64,000 bases of DNA from Linnemannia elongata (GCA_036320915.1 JAXBDG010000007.1:1364001-1428000); one strand, 5' to 3'. Shown: positions 35,801 to 48,413, counted from the first letter of the stretch. The notes: generated from the sequence alone by a model not told the origin. Translations and numbers: made by a program.

Positions 35801-37895
35801 ATGGACCAATAACCACAATGTCAGCAAAAAAAAACCAACAACAACAGCAATGACAAAAAGCGCGCTAGGGCGTTCATCCATTCATTCATGCATCACATGC
35901 AAAGTATGACAAGGCTAGTGGTTGCATTTTTGAATACTGACATGCGTCATTTTCTTTGCTCCCCCCCCCCCCCCCCCCCTAGATTGTGTTGATTCAAGTT
36001 GCATTATCGACCTCGGAGCAGAATGAAGTACAGGGCCAGGTGTCGGATGTGGTGACCCGGATCAACTCCAGGTTCAGCAACCTGTCATATCAGCCCATTG
36101 TGTTTTTGCGTCAGGATATTACGTTCAGCCAGTACTTGGGACTTCTCACTGCGGCGGATGTGTGTCTGATCACCTCCCTCCGCGACGGCATGAACCTCAC
36201 CTCACACGAGTATGTCGTCTGTCAGGAGGAGTCAAAGAACCCCTTGGTCCTCAGTGAGGTAAAACTTTGTGTTTCGCTTTATTAACTGTGTGCATGAATG
36301 TTCTTTGTTGCCACCAATTTGGATGGTAGCTAACGTTGTTGTTTTTTGTTTTCGTTTCTCTGTTACTAGTTTGCAGGAACATATGGAAGTTTGGGAGCAT
36401 GCTTGCGCGTGAACCCCTGGAACTACACTGAGGTGGCAGAAGCGATTCACGAGGCCCTGGAGATGAAGGACGACGAGAAGGCGGTTCGGTGGAACGAACT
36501 GCGAAAGCATGTCTGCACCAACACTGCTCAGTTCTGGGCAACGGATTTCGTCTCGGAGCTGATCAAGGTCCATGGTGATGTCCAGCGACGTTATTCGATT
36601 CATATCCCTCTACTCAACATGCAGGTCGTCATCCCAGAGTTCCGAGCTGCTAAGCGGAGGCTGTAAGTCACTTTCTTTGTTCGTTTTGTTTGTTTGATAA
36701 AAATGGATCGAATATAAGTTCAGCTGGACTAATTGGCTTATGCTTTACATCACCTTGTTAGACTGTTGCTGGATTATGACGGAACGTTGTTACCTTATGA
36801 GCGACCCTTGTCTGTACGGGCTAAAGGAAAGACGACCAATGAGGAGATGCTTAAGATCATCAAACAATTGGCGGCAGACCCCAGAAACGTTGTCTACATC
36901 ATGAGCGGCCGCACTCGCCAGAGTCTTGAGAATATCTTTGGATCTATTGATTCCATTGGTTTGTGTGCTGAGGGTGGATGTTTCTTGAAGCCCGCTGGCA
37001 AGTCGACGTGGGAGAACCAGTTCCAAGAGGGAACCGATATGCAGTGGCGCAAGAAGGTCATGGAGGTAAAGTCTTGATGCTGTTTCTGTCGGGTGGAGGT
37101 GTGTACTGTTCCGCTTCTCAATGCTGTGATGTGGAGCTGACCTTTTTTCTGACCTTTTTCCATGTGCGCTTTGATAGATGTTTGAATATTACAAGGAGAG
37201 AACGCCAGGATCTGAGATTGAGGAGAAGACCGTCCCAATCGTTTGGGTAAGCTTTTTTTTTTTCTAACCCATCCTTCTTGAGGAGCTGCATCTATCACTT
37301 ATCCAACTCTTTGCGTCGCTTACGCCTACTCTCAAATATTAATTAACTTGATACATGTTCTTTTCCTTCCACCATCCCCTCACCTCATCACAAAAAAAAA
37401 AAAAAAAAATAGCATTACCGCCAGGCAGACAACCCAAGTTATGGACTGTGGCAAGCCCGCGAATGCAAGAACCACCTCGAAGAAGCCATAGGATCCATTT
37501 ACCCAATCCACACCATCGTCGGCCGCAAATGCCTCGAAGTCATGCCCCGCGATGTCTCAAAGGCTCACGCCACAAAGACTATCGTCGAGTCCCTCCGTCA
37601 ACAACACGGCCCGGACGCGATTGATTTTGTTCTGTGTGTGGGCGACGATCGCTCGGATGAGGATATGTTTGTGTACTGTAATGGGTTGAAACTGGGCGGT
37701 GGGGCTGGGAATGCGGCGGCTGGAAATGCGGCAGCGGCGTCCGCAGCGGCTGTAGGTGCGGATGCGGAGGATGCGAGGGAACATCATCGGGTGGTCACCT
37801 GTACAGTTGGATCCAAGGGCTCTGAAGCGCGATGGTTTGTCCCTGGCGTGTCTACTGTTTTGCAGGGACTCCAGGCTATGGCCAATCAAGAGTAG
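32859..37895 (+). CDS. trehalose-6-phosphate synthase/phosphatase (Tps2-like)
   Basis: Nine exons: 32859-33914, 34722-34863, 35061-35186, 35433-35797, 35983-36258, 36370-36662, 36762-37065, 37178-37246, 37413-37895; 1037 aa. A long Ser/Thr/Pro/Gln-rich N-terminus (to about 280) precedes a GT20 synthase-like domain ([49 protein letters not shown]) and a HAD phosphatase domain. The phosphatase keeps the nucleophile motif DYDGT (D757, D759) and [10 protein letters not shown] (about 954-963), so it should remove phosphate from trehalose-6-phosphate. In the synthase part the sugar-phosphate Arg of OtsA (before LDYSKG) is Lys and the N-terminal Gly-Gly loop is not seen, which points to a Tps2/class II protein with weak or no synthase activity. 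A low-complexity Ala/Gly/Asn stretch sits near the C-terminus. Trehalose is a stress protectant and spore reserve. Confidence 0.93.
35961..35979 (+). repeat. poly(C) run at a splice acceptor
   Basis: C19 followed directly by TAG and exon 5 of the trehalose gene. It is the polypyrimidine tract of that intron. Confidence 0.9.
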
Positions 37896-38181
37896 ATAGC
37901 TGTTTTTGCTACCTCTACCCATGCAGATACCTCCCTCTCCCTCCCTTCACAGAAAAGCCAAAAGCCAAAAAAAAATATATTCGACCTGACGAAACCACAA
38001 CCTTTCCTCATTCAACTGCTACTTTTACAACAAGGCATCATGAAAAGAATATATTGATATTGATTTTCGCAAATAAAAAAAAAAAAAAAAGGTTATAAAC
38101 AGCGTAAGCCTTTAAGCAAACGCTTCCGTTATGCTTGTGTGGACGAGCAATTCTGAAAACAAAAGAGGAAAAACGAACATC

Positions 38182-41100
38182 CTAGTTCTTCTTCTTGCCC
38201 TTCTTGGAGACGACCTTGAACGAGCTATCATGTCCACCCAACGACGCATTGGTGTTTCCAGAGTTAGCAGGGGTTGCACTGATAGGGCCCATGCCGTTAG
38301 GATAAGCGTCAGCCTTGCGTCTCTTGATGAACTCATCCGCAAACTGCCGGCCGTTCAACGACTGCGAGTTGGCATAGATCGAGTCCTGGATGATCTCGAC
38401 AGTCATGGGATCAGGGTTCAAGGGGAACGACAACAACATCTGGATGAAATCCTCCAGGACCACATTCTGAAGTCCCTTCAGGGCTTGACGGCACCAGCGG
38501 AGGAACTCCTCAGAGGCAGGGCGGGGCTCGTCCGAGTTCCTGTTGGCATTGTGGGCGGGGGCACGGACGACGGGGGCGGGAGCTGGGGCAGGGGTGTCAA
38601 TGGAAGGCTTGTTGCCACGTTTGTTGTCAACCTCGATCCAGGTGTTGGTATCGACAGCACGGACGGCAGGGGACGAAGCAGTCGAGGAGCTCAAAGAAGT
38701 AGCGGAGGCATAAGCAGAGGTGGTACGGGACATCGACACAGGCTTGGCAGCAGTCGCAGACGAAGGGGTACCCCAAGGACCAGCATTGGCAGAGACGGTC
38801 ACTGGCTTGGGTCCAATGGTATCAGCATAACGCTTACCAGCCGATCCAGTTCCAGAGGCAACAACTCCAGCCAACCCAGTGCTAGAGACTGGAGCAGGAG
38901 CAGCGGGCTGGGCAGCAGCCTGAGCAGATCGGGCGCGCTTGAGAGCAGCCTCTTCCTCCTCCTGAATCTCGCGCAAGGTCTTCTTCTTGGGTGCAGAGGC
39001 AGTCTGCCAGGGAGTACCGCCGAGTCCCTTTCCAAAATCAAGGACACCAGCAGTAGCGGCAGCGGTCTGAGCCTGTTTCTCAGCAGCACGGATTTCCTCA
39101 GCACGCTTGGCCTCCATCTCCTGGATCTCGCGGAGAGTAAGAGCCTTCTTCTCGGAAGCATCATCGACCTTCGAGGGCTTGGCCCAAGGAGCAGGGACAG
39201 CCTTGATGACACGGGGCTGTTGCTGCTGCTCAGGGGTTGCACCCCAGCCGGACTCCGAGGAGACATCCTCAGAAGCATCCTCAGTGATGGCACTCTTGGA
39301 ATCATCCTGCTCGTGATCGAACTCGGTCTCCTGTTCCTCCTCGGTCTCGGATTCGAAAGGCTCCTGTTGAGACTCCTCCTTAGCCTGGTGCTCCTCAGCC
39401 TTGACCTTCATCTCCTCTTCGACAACAACAGGCTCGATCTTCTCTTCCTCCTCCTTCACCTCTTCAACGGCGGACTCGTGGTGTTCGACAGGGGCGAGTA
39501 CTTCGCGGACATCCCCCTGGGTAGGCTCAGCAACGGAGGCAGCGGGGGCCTGGTGAATCTGCTGGTCTAATTCCTGACGGGAAGCATCGGCAAACTCGAG
39601 CTTCTCAAGGTTCTGGGTAACTGCTTGGACGGAGTCCTCGGCTTCGGCAGGCTTGGAAATATGCTGCTCTTGGACATCCTGATGCTGTTGCTGAGGCTGC
39701 TGCTGGTTTTGCTGAGTAAACGACTGGGGCTGGTCGCGCTGTTGCTGCTGGTGCTGTTGTTGTTGCTGCTGCATCATCGAGTGACCGCCGCTGGTGTTTT
39801 CACCATTTCCATACTCAAAGTAATTGTCAGAGGTGGGCTGAATGATCGAGCTCGACCAAGGGCTGCTAGGCTGCTGCCCCAATCCTCCCCAAGGCATAGC
39901 CGAACCGCCGGGTGTGGTAACTCCTCCAACGCCATGGAAGCCCATGTGCTGCACCTGCTGCAGGCGCATCTGGAGCTGACGCTGCTGGGCCTGCTGCTGA
40001 GCCAACAAGGACGAGAGGGCATGAGGGTCGTTTCCAAACTGCTGCTGGGCAGCCATGAATTGCTGCTGGTGGAGATGGTGCTGCATTTGGATTTGACGCT
40101 GCAGCAGCTGCATGTACTGCTGACGCTCCAACTGCTGGTTCAAAAGGCGACCTTGCTGGCTCATAAAGTTGCCGCCCAGAGGTGTCTGAGGCCCTCCCAA
40201 GTTGCTCATCGACGATCGAGAAAACGCATCTCCTGCCCAACCGCCAGCACCGCCGACGTTCGAGTCCAGACCCTGCGAAGGAGCAAATAGTCCAGAGTTC
40301 CACTTCTGATCCAATCCCGAGAACGAGTCCTGGGCTGGTTGCTGCTGCTGCTGCTGAAGCTGGAGAGGGTTGCCACTGCCTCCGAACAGATCGCCAGAGG
40401 AGTACTGCTGCTGTTGCTGCTGTTGTTGCTGGAACATACGATCGACGCCAAAACTGGGAGTTCCTGGAGTCGAGGGGGCACTGATTCCTCCCCATGATGT
40501 AGAGTTTAAGTGCCCAATACCACCTCCCTGTCTGTTCTGAGCGAGTGAGAGGTTGGGGCGCACCAGAGGAGCGGCAACCTGCAGATCGGCGAGTAAGAAG
40601 GGCTTCTCATCTGACCCGATCTTGCGGATCAAGGCTCCCAGGGGTTCAAAGTTGGCATCCTGCTCCCGCTTTACCAGCAGGTCCATGGTGAAAAACCCGC
40701 CCTTGTACCACTCGTGCATCTCCTCCGAAGCAAAGGGCCCTTGAACGTTGCCAGAAGGATCACGGTAAAGCCACTTGCTCAATTCCGCAGGCTTAGGATC
40801 ATACGCAGGACCAGAATTGAATCCAGGGGCGTGGGAAGAACCAAAAGGAGCAAAGTTCGGTTCCTCGCGGACGGGCTTCATATCCAAAGACCCAGAAATG
40901 GAGTTGCCAGCGAACGTGAAGGCTTCAGTGTTCCTGGCGCCATTCAATAGACTGTGCGATCCAGAATGGCTGGATTCCAAACCAGCGTCGGAAGGAGAAG
41001 AGCCTGGATCGGAAGAGGTGGGTGCCTGATGAGAAGTGGAAGAGGGCTGATTGGGTTCCTCGGGTTCGAGAGATGTCCCTTTGGGATCGGTGGCCGGTTC

Positions 41101-42353
41101 CAAACTTTCGTCGCGTTCATGGACCACCCTGAACACGCCGTTAGAGTCGAAGGAGCCCAGAGCGTTCCTGACGGGCGAGTTCCAGAGACCGTCTTCCTGG
41201 TCGCGACTACCCTGCTCGGTTCGCTTGAATGAATGGCTTCGATCCTCCGTGTTCAAGTCTGATTAGAAAAGATATATAGTGGTGTCGTATAACAATGGTG
41301 AGGGAACAAAAAGGGGAGGGAAAAAATATGTGTTAGTAAGTGCAATCCGGGACAGGCAAGTTAGGAATGAGTTCAGGTTCAATTGATAAAACCACGAGAC
41401 CAAACAAAAAAGAACGGTCGTACGAACATTTCTCCTTTCACACATAAACGCAGATTAATAGAACACGTACGTCTTGGTCTGGCAGTCGATCCTTGTTGGT
41501 GCTTGGAGTCGTGGTTGCGAGACTGGGTAGATCGGTCGGATCGGTCGTGGCGACCGGTGTGGTCACGATCTCTCGAGTGATCGTTATTCGAAAGGCTCTC
41601 ACGTCGCTGTCCCTGTGAGCGCTCCTGACCTCCTTCCCCGGGTTGGACCACGCGACGGGCTACTTCGCTGTTGACACTGCCGGAGAGGATCTATGTGATT
41701 CAGGTATGGAAAAACGAATGCAGTATTGATTAGACATGATTCGAAAGGACGTCATTCTAGACATAACAGCCCATTTTACATGTGCTTGTGTTGCGAAACA
41801 ATAAACGGATACAATAGGAGCAGCAAAAAGGCTGTGAGTCCAATCAAACAGTATAAACAACAACAGCAAAGAATCTAACCTTGATCTCCTGATCGCTGAA
41901 CGGTTGAGAGGACATGGGCATCAAAGCTTCCTCGCTGGTCGCGTATTCGTGTCGCTCAAACTCGATAGGGAACCCGACTGGCTTGAATAGCGACAACATA
42001 AGGTCTTTGGAGTATTTGAACGGGTTCAACGTGTCAGAGGCGACGCTCTCGGAAAGTGGCGTCTCATAGCTGCCGGAGGAGAGGGAGGTCGACGAAGGGC
42101 CGTTGTGCGATCGTGCGTTGGTGGCAGCCACGGACGAATAGCTGAATGCAGGGCCGGTGGGGTTGCCACCGCCGACTGCGCCAGGGGTCATGGCGGAGCC
42201 GGCGGATTGAGCAGCGAGTTGACCCCAGTCCTGAAGAGGCGATGGGGCTCTTGGGAGGAGATCGTGCTGGGAGGAGTGAGCAGAGGCGGAGGTGGTCTTT
42301 GCGGGGAAGCGACGCATCCACTCAGGACCGAAGTTCATAGTGTTCGATGTCAT
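38182..42353 (-). CDS. GYF domain protein (Smy2/GIGYF-like)
   Basis: Exons 42353-41880, 41690-41471 and 41258-38182 give 1256 aa. The N-terminus begins with MNFGPEWMRRF and has an FKYSKDLMLSLFKPV motif, both usual in fungal Smy2-type proteins. The GYF domain lies early in the third exon (SKWLYRDPSGNVQGPF, MHEWYKGGFFTMDLLVKR), which fits the GPF-x-W-x(2)-GYF fold that binds proline-rich PPG-phi peptides. After it come long Gln-rich tracts (coded by mixed CAG/CAA), an acidic region, a charged helix (REIQEMEAKRAEEIRAAE), a region resembling the conserved C-terminal helices of such proteins, and a Lys-rich end. Relatives act in ER-Golgi transport or in translation repression/mRNA decay. Convergent with the trehalose gene (286-nt gap), divergent from the aminopeptidase gene. 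Confidence 0.9.
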
Positions 42354-43044
42354 GGTTGGTTAAAGACAAAGGGTGGTTGGTGTTGTTGGTTGTTGAGTGA
42401 TTTTTGTTTGTTGTTGTGTTGAGAGGAGGTTTGATGACCTGATCGCTGTCTTTGGTGCGTGTTTCGTGGTTGTGCGTTTGATGCTGTTTTTGCGGAAGAA
42501 GCAAAGGAGAAAAAAATGAGTGCTAGACGCTTGGGGATACTCTTGAAAACTGGAAATCCTGATCTGATCACGTGGAATAGTGGAGAGTGTGATATCAAAG
42601 AAGGGTATATCATCGTATATGTAAAATGTGTGCAATTAGATGTTCGCACACCTGCAATAAGAGATCGACCCGTGGGAAAACGGCCAAACTGTTCATTGTC
42701 GAGAGTCAAGGGAAAAAAAATAAAGAAGTTCGCGCGACGAAGGGACGGACGTCCTCATGGGACAAAGGGAGCAAATTCATATATGGAGAAGAAATAAAGC
42801 TCAATTGTTCTCCGGCAGCTCCATTGACCCTAACGGCTACAGGTATGTATGTGTATCTCGTCTTTTCCATGAACCATGCACTTGACGTATGGGGTGTTGA
42901 GAGAACATTGACAGCAACAATAACAACATGAAAACAAGTGTCCCTTTCAGGGGCGTGTGGCAATTTTTTTTTTTTTTTTTAAATAAGATCTTGTTTTTAC
43001 TTCTTTCTTCTCCATTCCTTCACTCCTTCCTCATTCCATCCTCA
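42354..43044. other. divergent promoter between GYF and aminopeptidase genes
   Basis: A GT/TTG-rich stretch near 42360-42430 (5' leader of the minus gene), a T20 run at 42966-42981 followed by a CT-rich segment just before the aminopeptidase start. No gene seen. Confidence 0.5.
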
Positions 43045-45424
43045 ATGACCCTCGCCCTCCCTTCCATTGTCTCTGCTTCTGCAGGTGACCTCGCCTCCGG
43101 TGCCCAGTTCGATGCTGTCATCGCTGTCTACCCCTCCGTCTCGGAGGAGCTCGTCTCAGCCTTCAGCTCTATCACCGCCTACACCGCCATCGACAAGTCC
43201 TTTGGCTCCTCCTTGACTCTTGTTGCCGATCAGAAGGTCGCCGGCGGTCGTCTCATCCTTGCCCCTACCGGCTCCTTGACCGGCGACTCGGATGATGTCC
43301 GCAAGTTCCAGGAGATCACCAAGGCTGCCATGAAGCGCGCCATTTCTGCCGGTGCCGTTGCTCCTCTCTTCTACTTCCCGGCCAACATCGTTGCTGACAA
43401 CGAGGACTACTCCCACTTTGTTGAGGTTTCGCTCCTCGGTGCCCTTGCTGCCTGCTTCGACCCCATTGATGTCCGTGAGCACTACGAGAAGATTGGCAAG
43501 ACTTACACTGTCCAGAAGATTGGTTTCCACGCTGCTGGTGTTGAGTTCTCTGCTGAACGTCTTGCCTTTGTCAACGCTATCGAGGTTGGTCGCCGTGTCG
43601 CCAAGGGTAAGTTGGGCGTTATTGCTCATGCAACAATTAACGTCGACTGCGCATCGACTCTTTCTTTTTTTGGTCAATCATTGCGGATTGGGGTGGGGGT
43701 TATTGTTTGTACACCCTGGGGAAACAATTGCGCAATGAAGGTCAATGAAGGTCAATGAAAATGGATCTAACTCTACTGTTGAAACTGTTGTTGTCATTGC
43801 TATGGCCCTGGAATACTACCACATTAATAGACCTCGGGAGCCCCAACTGTGAGCGTATGACCCCCATCAAGTTCGCCGAGTATGTCCAGGAGTACTTCAA
43901 GTCCCAGTCGGTCATCAAGACTTCCGTTATCGAGGACATCAATGTTATTGAGAAGGAGTACCCCTTGCTTCATGCGGTCGCCCGTTGCTCCTTGTCTGGT
44001 ATGTGCCTTTTCATTTCATGCATTGTGCATCCTCCTGCTTCTTTTTTTGTCCCCTACCAAAGGAAAAAAAAAACCTAACCTCACCTGCTACGCCTTCGTA
44101 AACAAACAAAAAAACATCATTCTGCATACGCCACACAGTGCCCAGACACTTCCCTCGCGTTGTCAAACTTGAGTACAGATCGGATGAGCCGTCCAAGGTC
44201 AAGGAAAAGTACGTACAAACATACCTTCCATCATCTTTTTTAGGCAACGATCCGCTCTTTGCCATTCGATCCCCGTTCCTCTCTTCTCTTTTGATGTGAA
44301 TATCGATCGACCAACCAGCTAACAACTTTACCCCAACAACAACAACCATCGCTTTAGCCTTTATTTTGTTGGAAAGGGTGTTACTTATGATACAGGCGGA
44401 GCTGATATCAAGGCTGGCGGTGTTATGAGAGGCATGTCCCGCGACAAGTGCGGTGCTGCTTCCGTCGCTGGATTCATGGCCACTGTCGCCGAACTCAAGC
44501 CCAAGCATGTCAATGTCACCGTCTTCCTCGGATTGGTTCGCAACTCTGTCGGTTCCAACGCCTATGTCAGTGACGAGATCATCTACTCTCGCAGCGGAAA
44601 GCGTGTTCTCGTCGGAAACACTGATGCCGAGGGTCGCATGGTCATGACCGATCCCCTCTGCCAGTGCAAGGAGCTCGTTTTGGCTGACCGCAAGGCCGGC
44701 AACAACGCCCCTGCCCGTCTCTTTACCGTCGCCACTTTGACTGGTACGTAATCTCTTGCTTTTTCAGGAAAAACAACACATGTCATTGGACACCCCATAC
44801 CTGTGGATGTTTCATGTTAATGGACGTTTCGCACTAGCGATGCTTATTGCAAAGTATGCTTCATACAAGAGGACCTTTCATATGGAAGTTCATTTCGTAT
44901 TAATGGACGCCGCATATCAATGGGCGCCTTAGATCAAAAGAATGCTCCTCAAAGAATTTTCATATCTAACCACACATGTAATGCTTCGCCTCTATCTTGT
45001 AGGTCACGCTATCCGAGCTTACGGTCCTTACGGTATTTGCCTCGATAACGGCCCTGCCCGCAAGGCTAACGTTAGCCCCCGTATCCAGGCTGGAGGACAC
45101 ATTTTGGGTGATCCTTTCGAAGTCTCGACCCTGCGCCGCGAAGATTACGCCTATGTTGCCCCCGGAGCTGCCTCGGAGGATGTTGTCCAAGCCAATGACA
45201 AAGCCTCGACCGCTACTGCCCGTGGTCATCAATACCCCATGGCTTTCATGTCCATCGCCTCTGGTTTGGACAGCTTTGGTTTGGATAAGGAGAAGAAGGA
45301 CCAGATCGCCTACACTCACGTCGATATTGCTGGTTCTGCTGAGGAATTGTCTGGCACTGGCTTCAGCTTACCCGAAGTCACCGGTAACCCCGTCCCTGCC
45401 TTTGCCGCCACTTTCTTGCTGTAA
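43045..45424 (+). CDS. M17 leucyl (cytosol) aminopeptidase
   Basis: Exons 43045-43606, 43831-43998, 44139-44208, 44358-44743 and 45003-45424 give 535 aa, the usual length for the family. The C-terminal catalytic domain shows the two-metal site: GKGVTYDTGGADIK (Lys and Asp ligands), DKCGAASVAGF, and the bicarbonate/metal loop NTDAEGRMVM (Asp, Glu, Arg). It hydrolyses N-terminal residues from peptides in the cytosol as a homohexamer with Zn or Mn (family knowledge). The N-terminal domain is the variable alpha/beta substrate-access domain. The start at 43045 follows a pyrimidine-rich leader; the open frame upstream is low complexity. The last intron (44744-45002) contains a degenerate tandem repeat. 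A poly(A) signal is at 45519-45524. Confidence 0.93.
44805..44930. repeat. degenerate tandem repeat in an intron
   Basis: Imperfect units resembling CATATTAATGGACGCC recur (for example GTTAATGGACGTTTC, GTATTAATGGACGCCGC and TATCAATGGGCGCC), giving a decayed minisatellite within the last intron of the aminopeptidase gene. Confidence 0.5.
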
Positions 45425-46738
45425 ACTCTTTTCTTTCCATTCGTTCCTATCACTATCCTTTTTTTCGCTCGAGAACCCTTGTTGGACTTCGATTGCCCTG
45501 TAAATGTACAAACAAACAAATAAACAATATCATCAAACTCCAAAACATTATTTTCTCCTTGTACTCGGCTTATTAATTGGACCTGGCAACTTTCTCCGCT
45601 CACTCCAACGGCCGCCAATTGGATTGTGAAGCGCCACCAAACAAGTAATGTCAAGCAACCAACCAACCTCTTATTACCGTTGTATTCATACGCTCGCCCG
45701 GAGATTATTATTATTAAGAAACATAATCAGTTGGAACCAAACTTCAGAACGAGGCGCTGGATTGGAGAACTTCAATTGCATTGGTTTGTCAACTTGCTGC
45801 AGCGCACTGCAAGGAGGTGACTCTGGACCATCATTCGCCCCCAGAAAAAAATATGGAGGATTGTCTTATAACCAGTATACAAGCAGACAAAGGTACGAAG
45901 CGAATTATGGATACAAATGAGGTGCAGGGCAGTTTGGACCTCAGCTCAGACACTCCTTGTATGTACAAAAGGTGGGAGGGGGATTGCTCACTGGGGCTTC
46001 AAAAACATAAAGACAAAGGTGAGCTCATGACCAAAAAGGGGACGAGGAGACAACATCCACAGATGTTGTTTTTTGTGTTGAGAAAGGATATTGGAGTGCA
46101 CATGTATGTATCTGACTTTCCGTATTGGTTGCAATAATTGCTTTTGCTCAGCAATCACAGTTAGCTTCGTTTGTTTGTTGCTTTACCAACAGTTCACTCG
46201 TCCTTTTTTTTTTTCTAATGTTTTGTTTGAACCACTGGCAAGATGACGATGGATTACCCGGTGGTTGAAAAGAAAGAAAAACATAATGAGCAGAGGTCTA
46301 GATCAGGGGATGAAAACAAATCAGGAGAGGGGGGCGGAGAAGGAGAGGGGGGGGGAAGGAGCAGGACATGCACAGACAAGGAACAGTGCGCATCCTCACC
46401 GCATCGCCCTTTCTTTTTTCTCTCTGTCTCTCATATTTCTTTGGAACAACATCTCTTTCTCCCCCACTCTTTCTCTTCCTCCCTGCTATTTTCTACTCTT
46501 ATTTCTACTCTCATTTCTACTCCTTACTAACCTCCCTGCCCTCCTTACTTTTTTCACTTTACAATTCTTTCTCCTTTCCCTTCAATCACTCTTTCCTTTC
46601 CTTGTCTTTCCTGCTTCCTTCCTTCCCTCAACCCGTCCTCCCCTCAATTGCCTCTCTCTTCTCTTTCACCTTCCTGCCTTCACTCTTCCCAAAAACCCCT
46701 GATTCTCTCTCACCTCTCACTCCTACACACAACGCACC
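45425..46738. other. intergenic region
   Basis: Short unsupported open frames only. The last 350 nt before the next ATG form a strongly CT-rich plus strand, as in other leaders here. Confidence 0.5.
45519..45524 (+). terminator. polyadenylation signal of the aminopeptidase gene
   Basis: AATAAA about 95 nt after the stop codon. Confidence 0.4.
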
Positions 46739-47902
46739 ATGATTCGTACGCAAAAGGAAGATTCGCAGGGCTTTTACTCACCAGTCAGGTCCAGCCTAGA
46801 TCTAACCACCCTCACCCGACAACGGTTTCACCAAACAGCCTACGCCCTCCTCAGTGCGACTCTTATGGGATCCTCTCTTGGCCTAGTGATCTACCAACAG
46901 CGTATCATTTCCCTCCTCTATAACGATACCACCACCATCAACGTCCCATTATACCCTGCTTCAATTGAGACCTCAACAGCAACAGCACCAACATCGACAA
47001 CGACTACGTTTGAACGGTTTAGTGTGTTCCTGCTATCATGCTGGTTCCCAGTCGCAGTATGGTTCGTGGCTCTGATGTCGACCTCGTTCCTAATCGGTCT
47101 CAAGAACTTTGTCCCCCGCTGTTTCAGTCCTCGGACAGGCATCCTCGTCAGCCATCTTGTCTTTTCTGTCGTCTGGGTCATACTCGCCTCCGTCCAAGAA
47201 GTCCACGAGAACCTTTCGTCTTCGTCCCGCCAACAACAACCGCAGGGAGGAGTCTGGCCCACCGATTCAAGCGATAGCGTACAAACAAACAACAACGTCA
47301 TGGGAGTAGAGCAACACCCATCTGTTTCTTCGCTTCAGCAACCACCACTTTACCAAAAATATCCAAGCATGCAACAAAGACAACAAGGACAACAGGGTCA
47401 GGCTCTCAGGGATTCAAACCTGTCTTCGTTGGCAGTGTCACTGTGCGTGGTCTGGTATGTGGCGGTGATACTATTGGGCATCGCCACTGCCCTCCTTGCC
47501 GCCTCCAGCACTGTTCTCGACTCGATGATGGACGAACAAATTCAGGAGCTGCTTGCCCAAGTGGAAGAGGATGTTGTCGAGTGTGGCGAGGGGAAAGGAT
47601 TGAGTTTCAGGAACACCGTTACAGACACCGTTGACAAAGATACCAAGGAGGTGACCACGCCTGCGCGGAGGACGCAATACCCTCTGGTGCAGAAGCTGAC
47701 TCTAGGCTTGATGATCCTGGTCCTCTTCTACAGTCAGATGTGGTTCTTTGAATGGATCCACTCGGCCCTCACCTCCTTCTCCTCTGGTCCCGCAGTTTCG
47801 ACCCGCCTCGGTCTGTTTGGTATCTTCTCCAGCTCGATCATGGTCACACTCGGCGCAAGACTCCTTCCTGTTACCACCACCTCAACCATCGGAAGCCGAT
47901 AA
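46739..47902 (+). CDS. multi-pass membrane protein of unknown function, 387 aa
   Basis: Single exon; family not recognised. About six hydrophobic segments are visible: YALLSATLMGSSLGLVIY, FSVFLLSCWFPVAVWFVALM, ILVSHLVFSVVWVILASV, SLAVSLCVVWYVAVILLGIA, LTLGLMILVLFYSQMWFF and RLGLFGIFSSSIMVTLGA. A Gln/Ser/Asn-rich polar loop (about residues 160-220) and an acidic loop after segment 4 (EQIQELLAQVEEDVVECGEG) separate them. No catalytic or transporter motif is apparent. The start follows a long CT-rich leader (46400-46735) and has CACC before the ATG. The lack of introns contrasts with most genes in the window. The gene at 50850 has the same general architecture, but I see no clear similarity between them. 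Confidence 0.8.
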   Translation: MIRTQKEDSQGFYSPVRSSLDLTTLTRQRFHQTAYALLSATLMGSSLGLVIYQQRIISLLYNDTTTINVPLYPASIETSTATAPTSTTTTFERFSVFLLSCWFPVAVWFVALMSTSFLIGLKNFVPRCFSPRTGILVSHLVFSVVWVILASVQEVHENLSSSSRQQQPQGGVWPTDSSDSVQTNNNVMGVEQHPSVSSLQQPPLYQKYPSMQQRQQGQQGQALRDSNLSSLAVSLCVVWYVAVILLGIATALLAASSTVLDSMMDEQIQELLAQVEEDVVECGEGKGLSFRNTVTDTVDKDTKEVTTPARRTQYPLVQKLTLGLMILVLFYSQMWFFEWIHSALTSFSSGPAVSTRLGLFGIFSSSIMVTLGARLLPVTTTSTIGSR

Positions 47903-48411
47903 TAGCGTTTTATTATCCTGCGCTCCTTTTTTACCGAGGCTATTTCTTTTCAGCCGATTCCATCCCCAAAGCCTCGACCCTTTGGCTTTTATCGTGGCAG
48001 CCATCTGGGCTTCCACTTTTTTTTAGATTTTTGTTAGCCCTCCTATTTTTTTATCCTAACCTAAGCCTACGTCCACACCACACGTTTTGTACATAGTTTC
48101 TTTCTCTTATTTTCTGACTGTTCATATCATAAAGAGTCAGCAGGAGTGCACTGGCAAACCTATTCACGCTGCCACCTGGCCCTGTTCTTTTTCTTCATGC
48201 CTCCCTTTGCATTGCTCATGCTGCGTTCACACTTGAGGCACTGTCTGGGGGTTTGTGTGCCATTGGTCAGTCTAAGTTCTCTGTTTACCTGGGGCTTGGT
48301 TGGCAGGTTGGGGAGAAGAGTGTACTTCTATTTTTACATCGTATACACCATGTTTACGCGCGCGACTACCTCCCTACAGTATGTATGTATGTTGGCACCC
48401 GCTAAACGCCA

Positions 48412-48413
<2 letters not shown>

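Noticed and set aside
38131..39570. 479-codon open frame on the plus strand
   Set aside because: It lies antisense to the large GYF exon, whose Gln/Glu-rich codons leave the opposite strand open. Its product is Ser/Leu/Arg low complexity with no motif.
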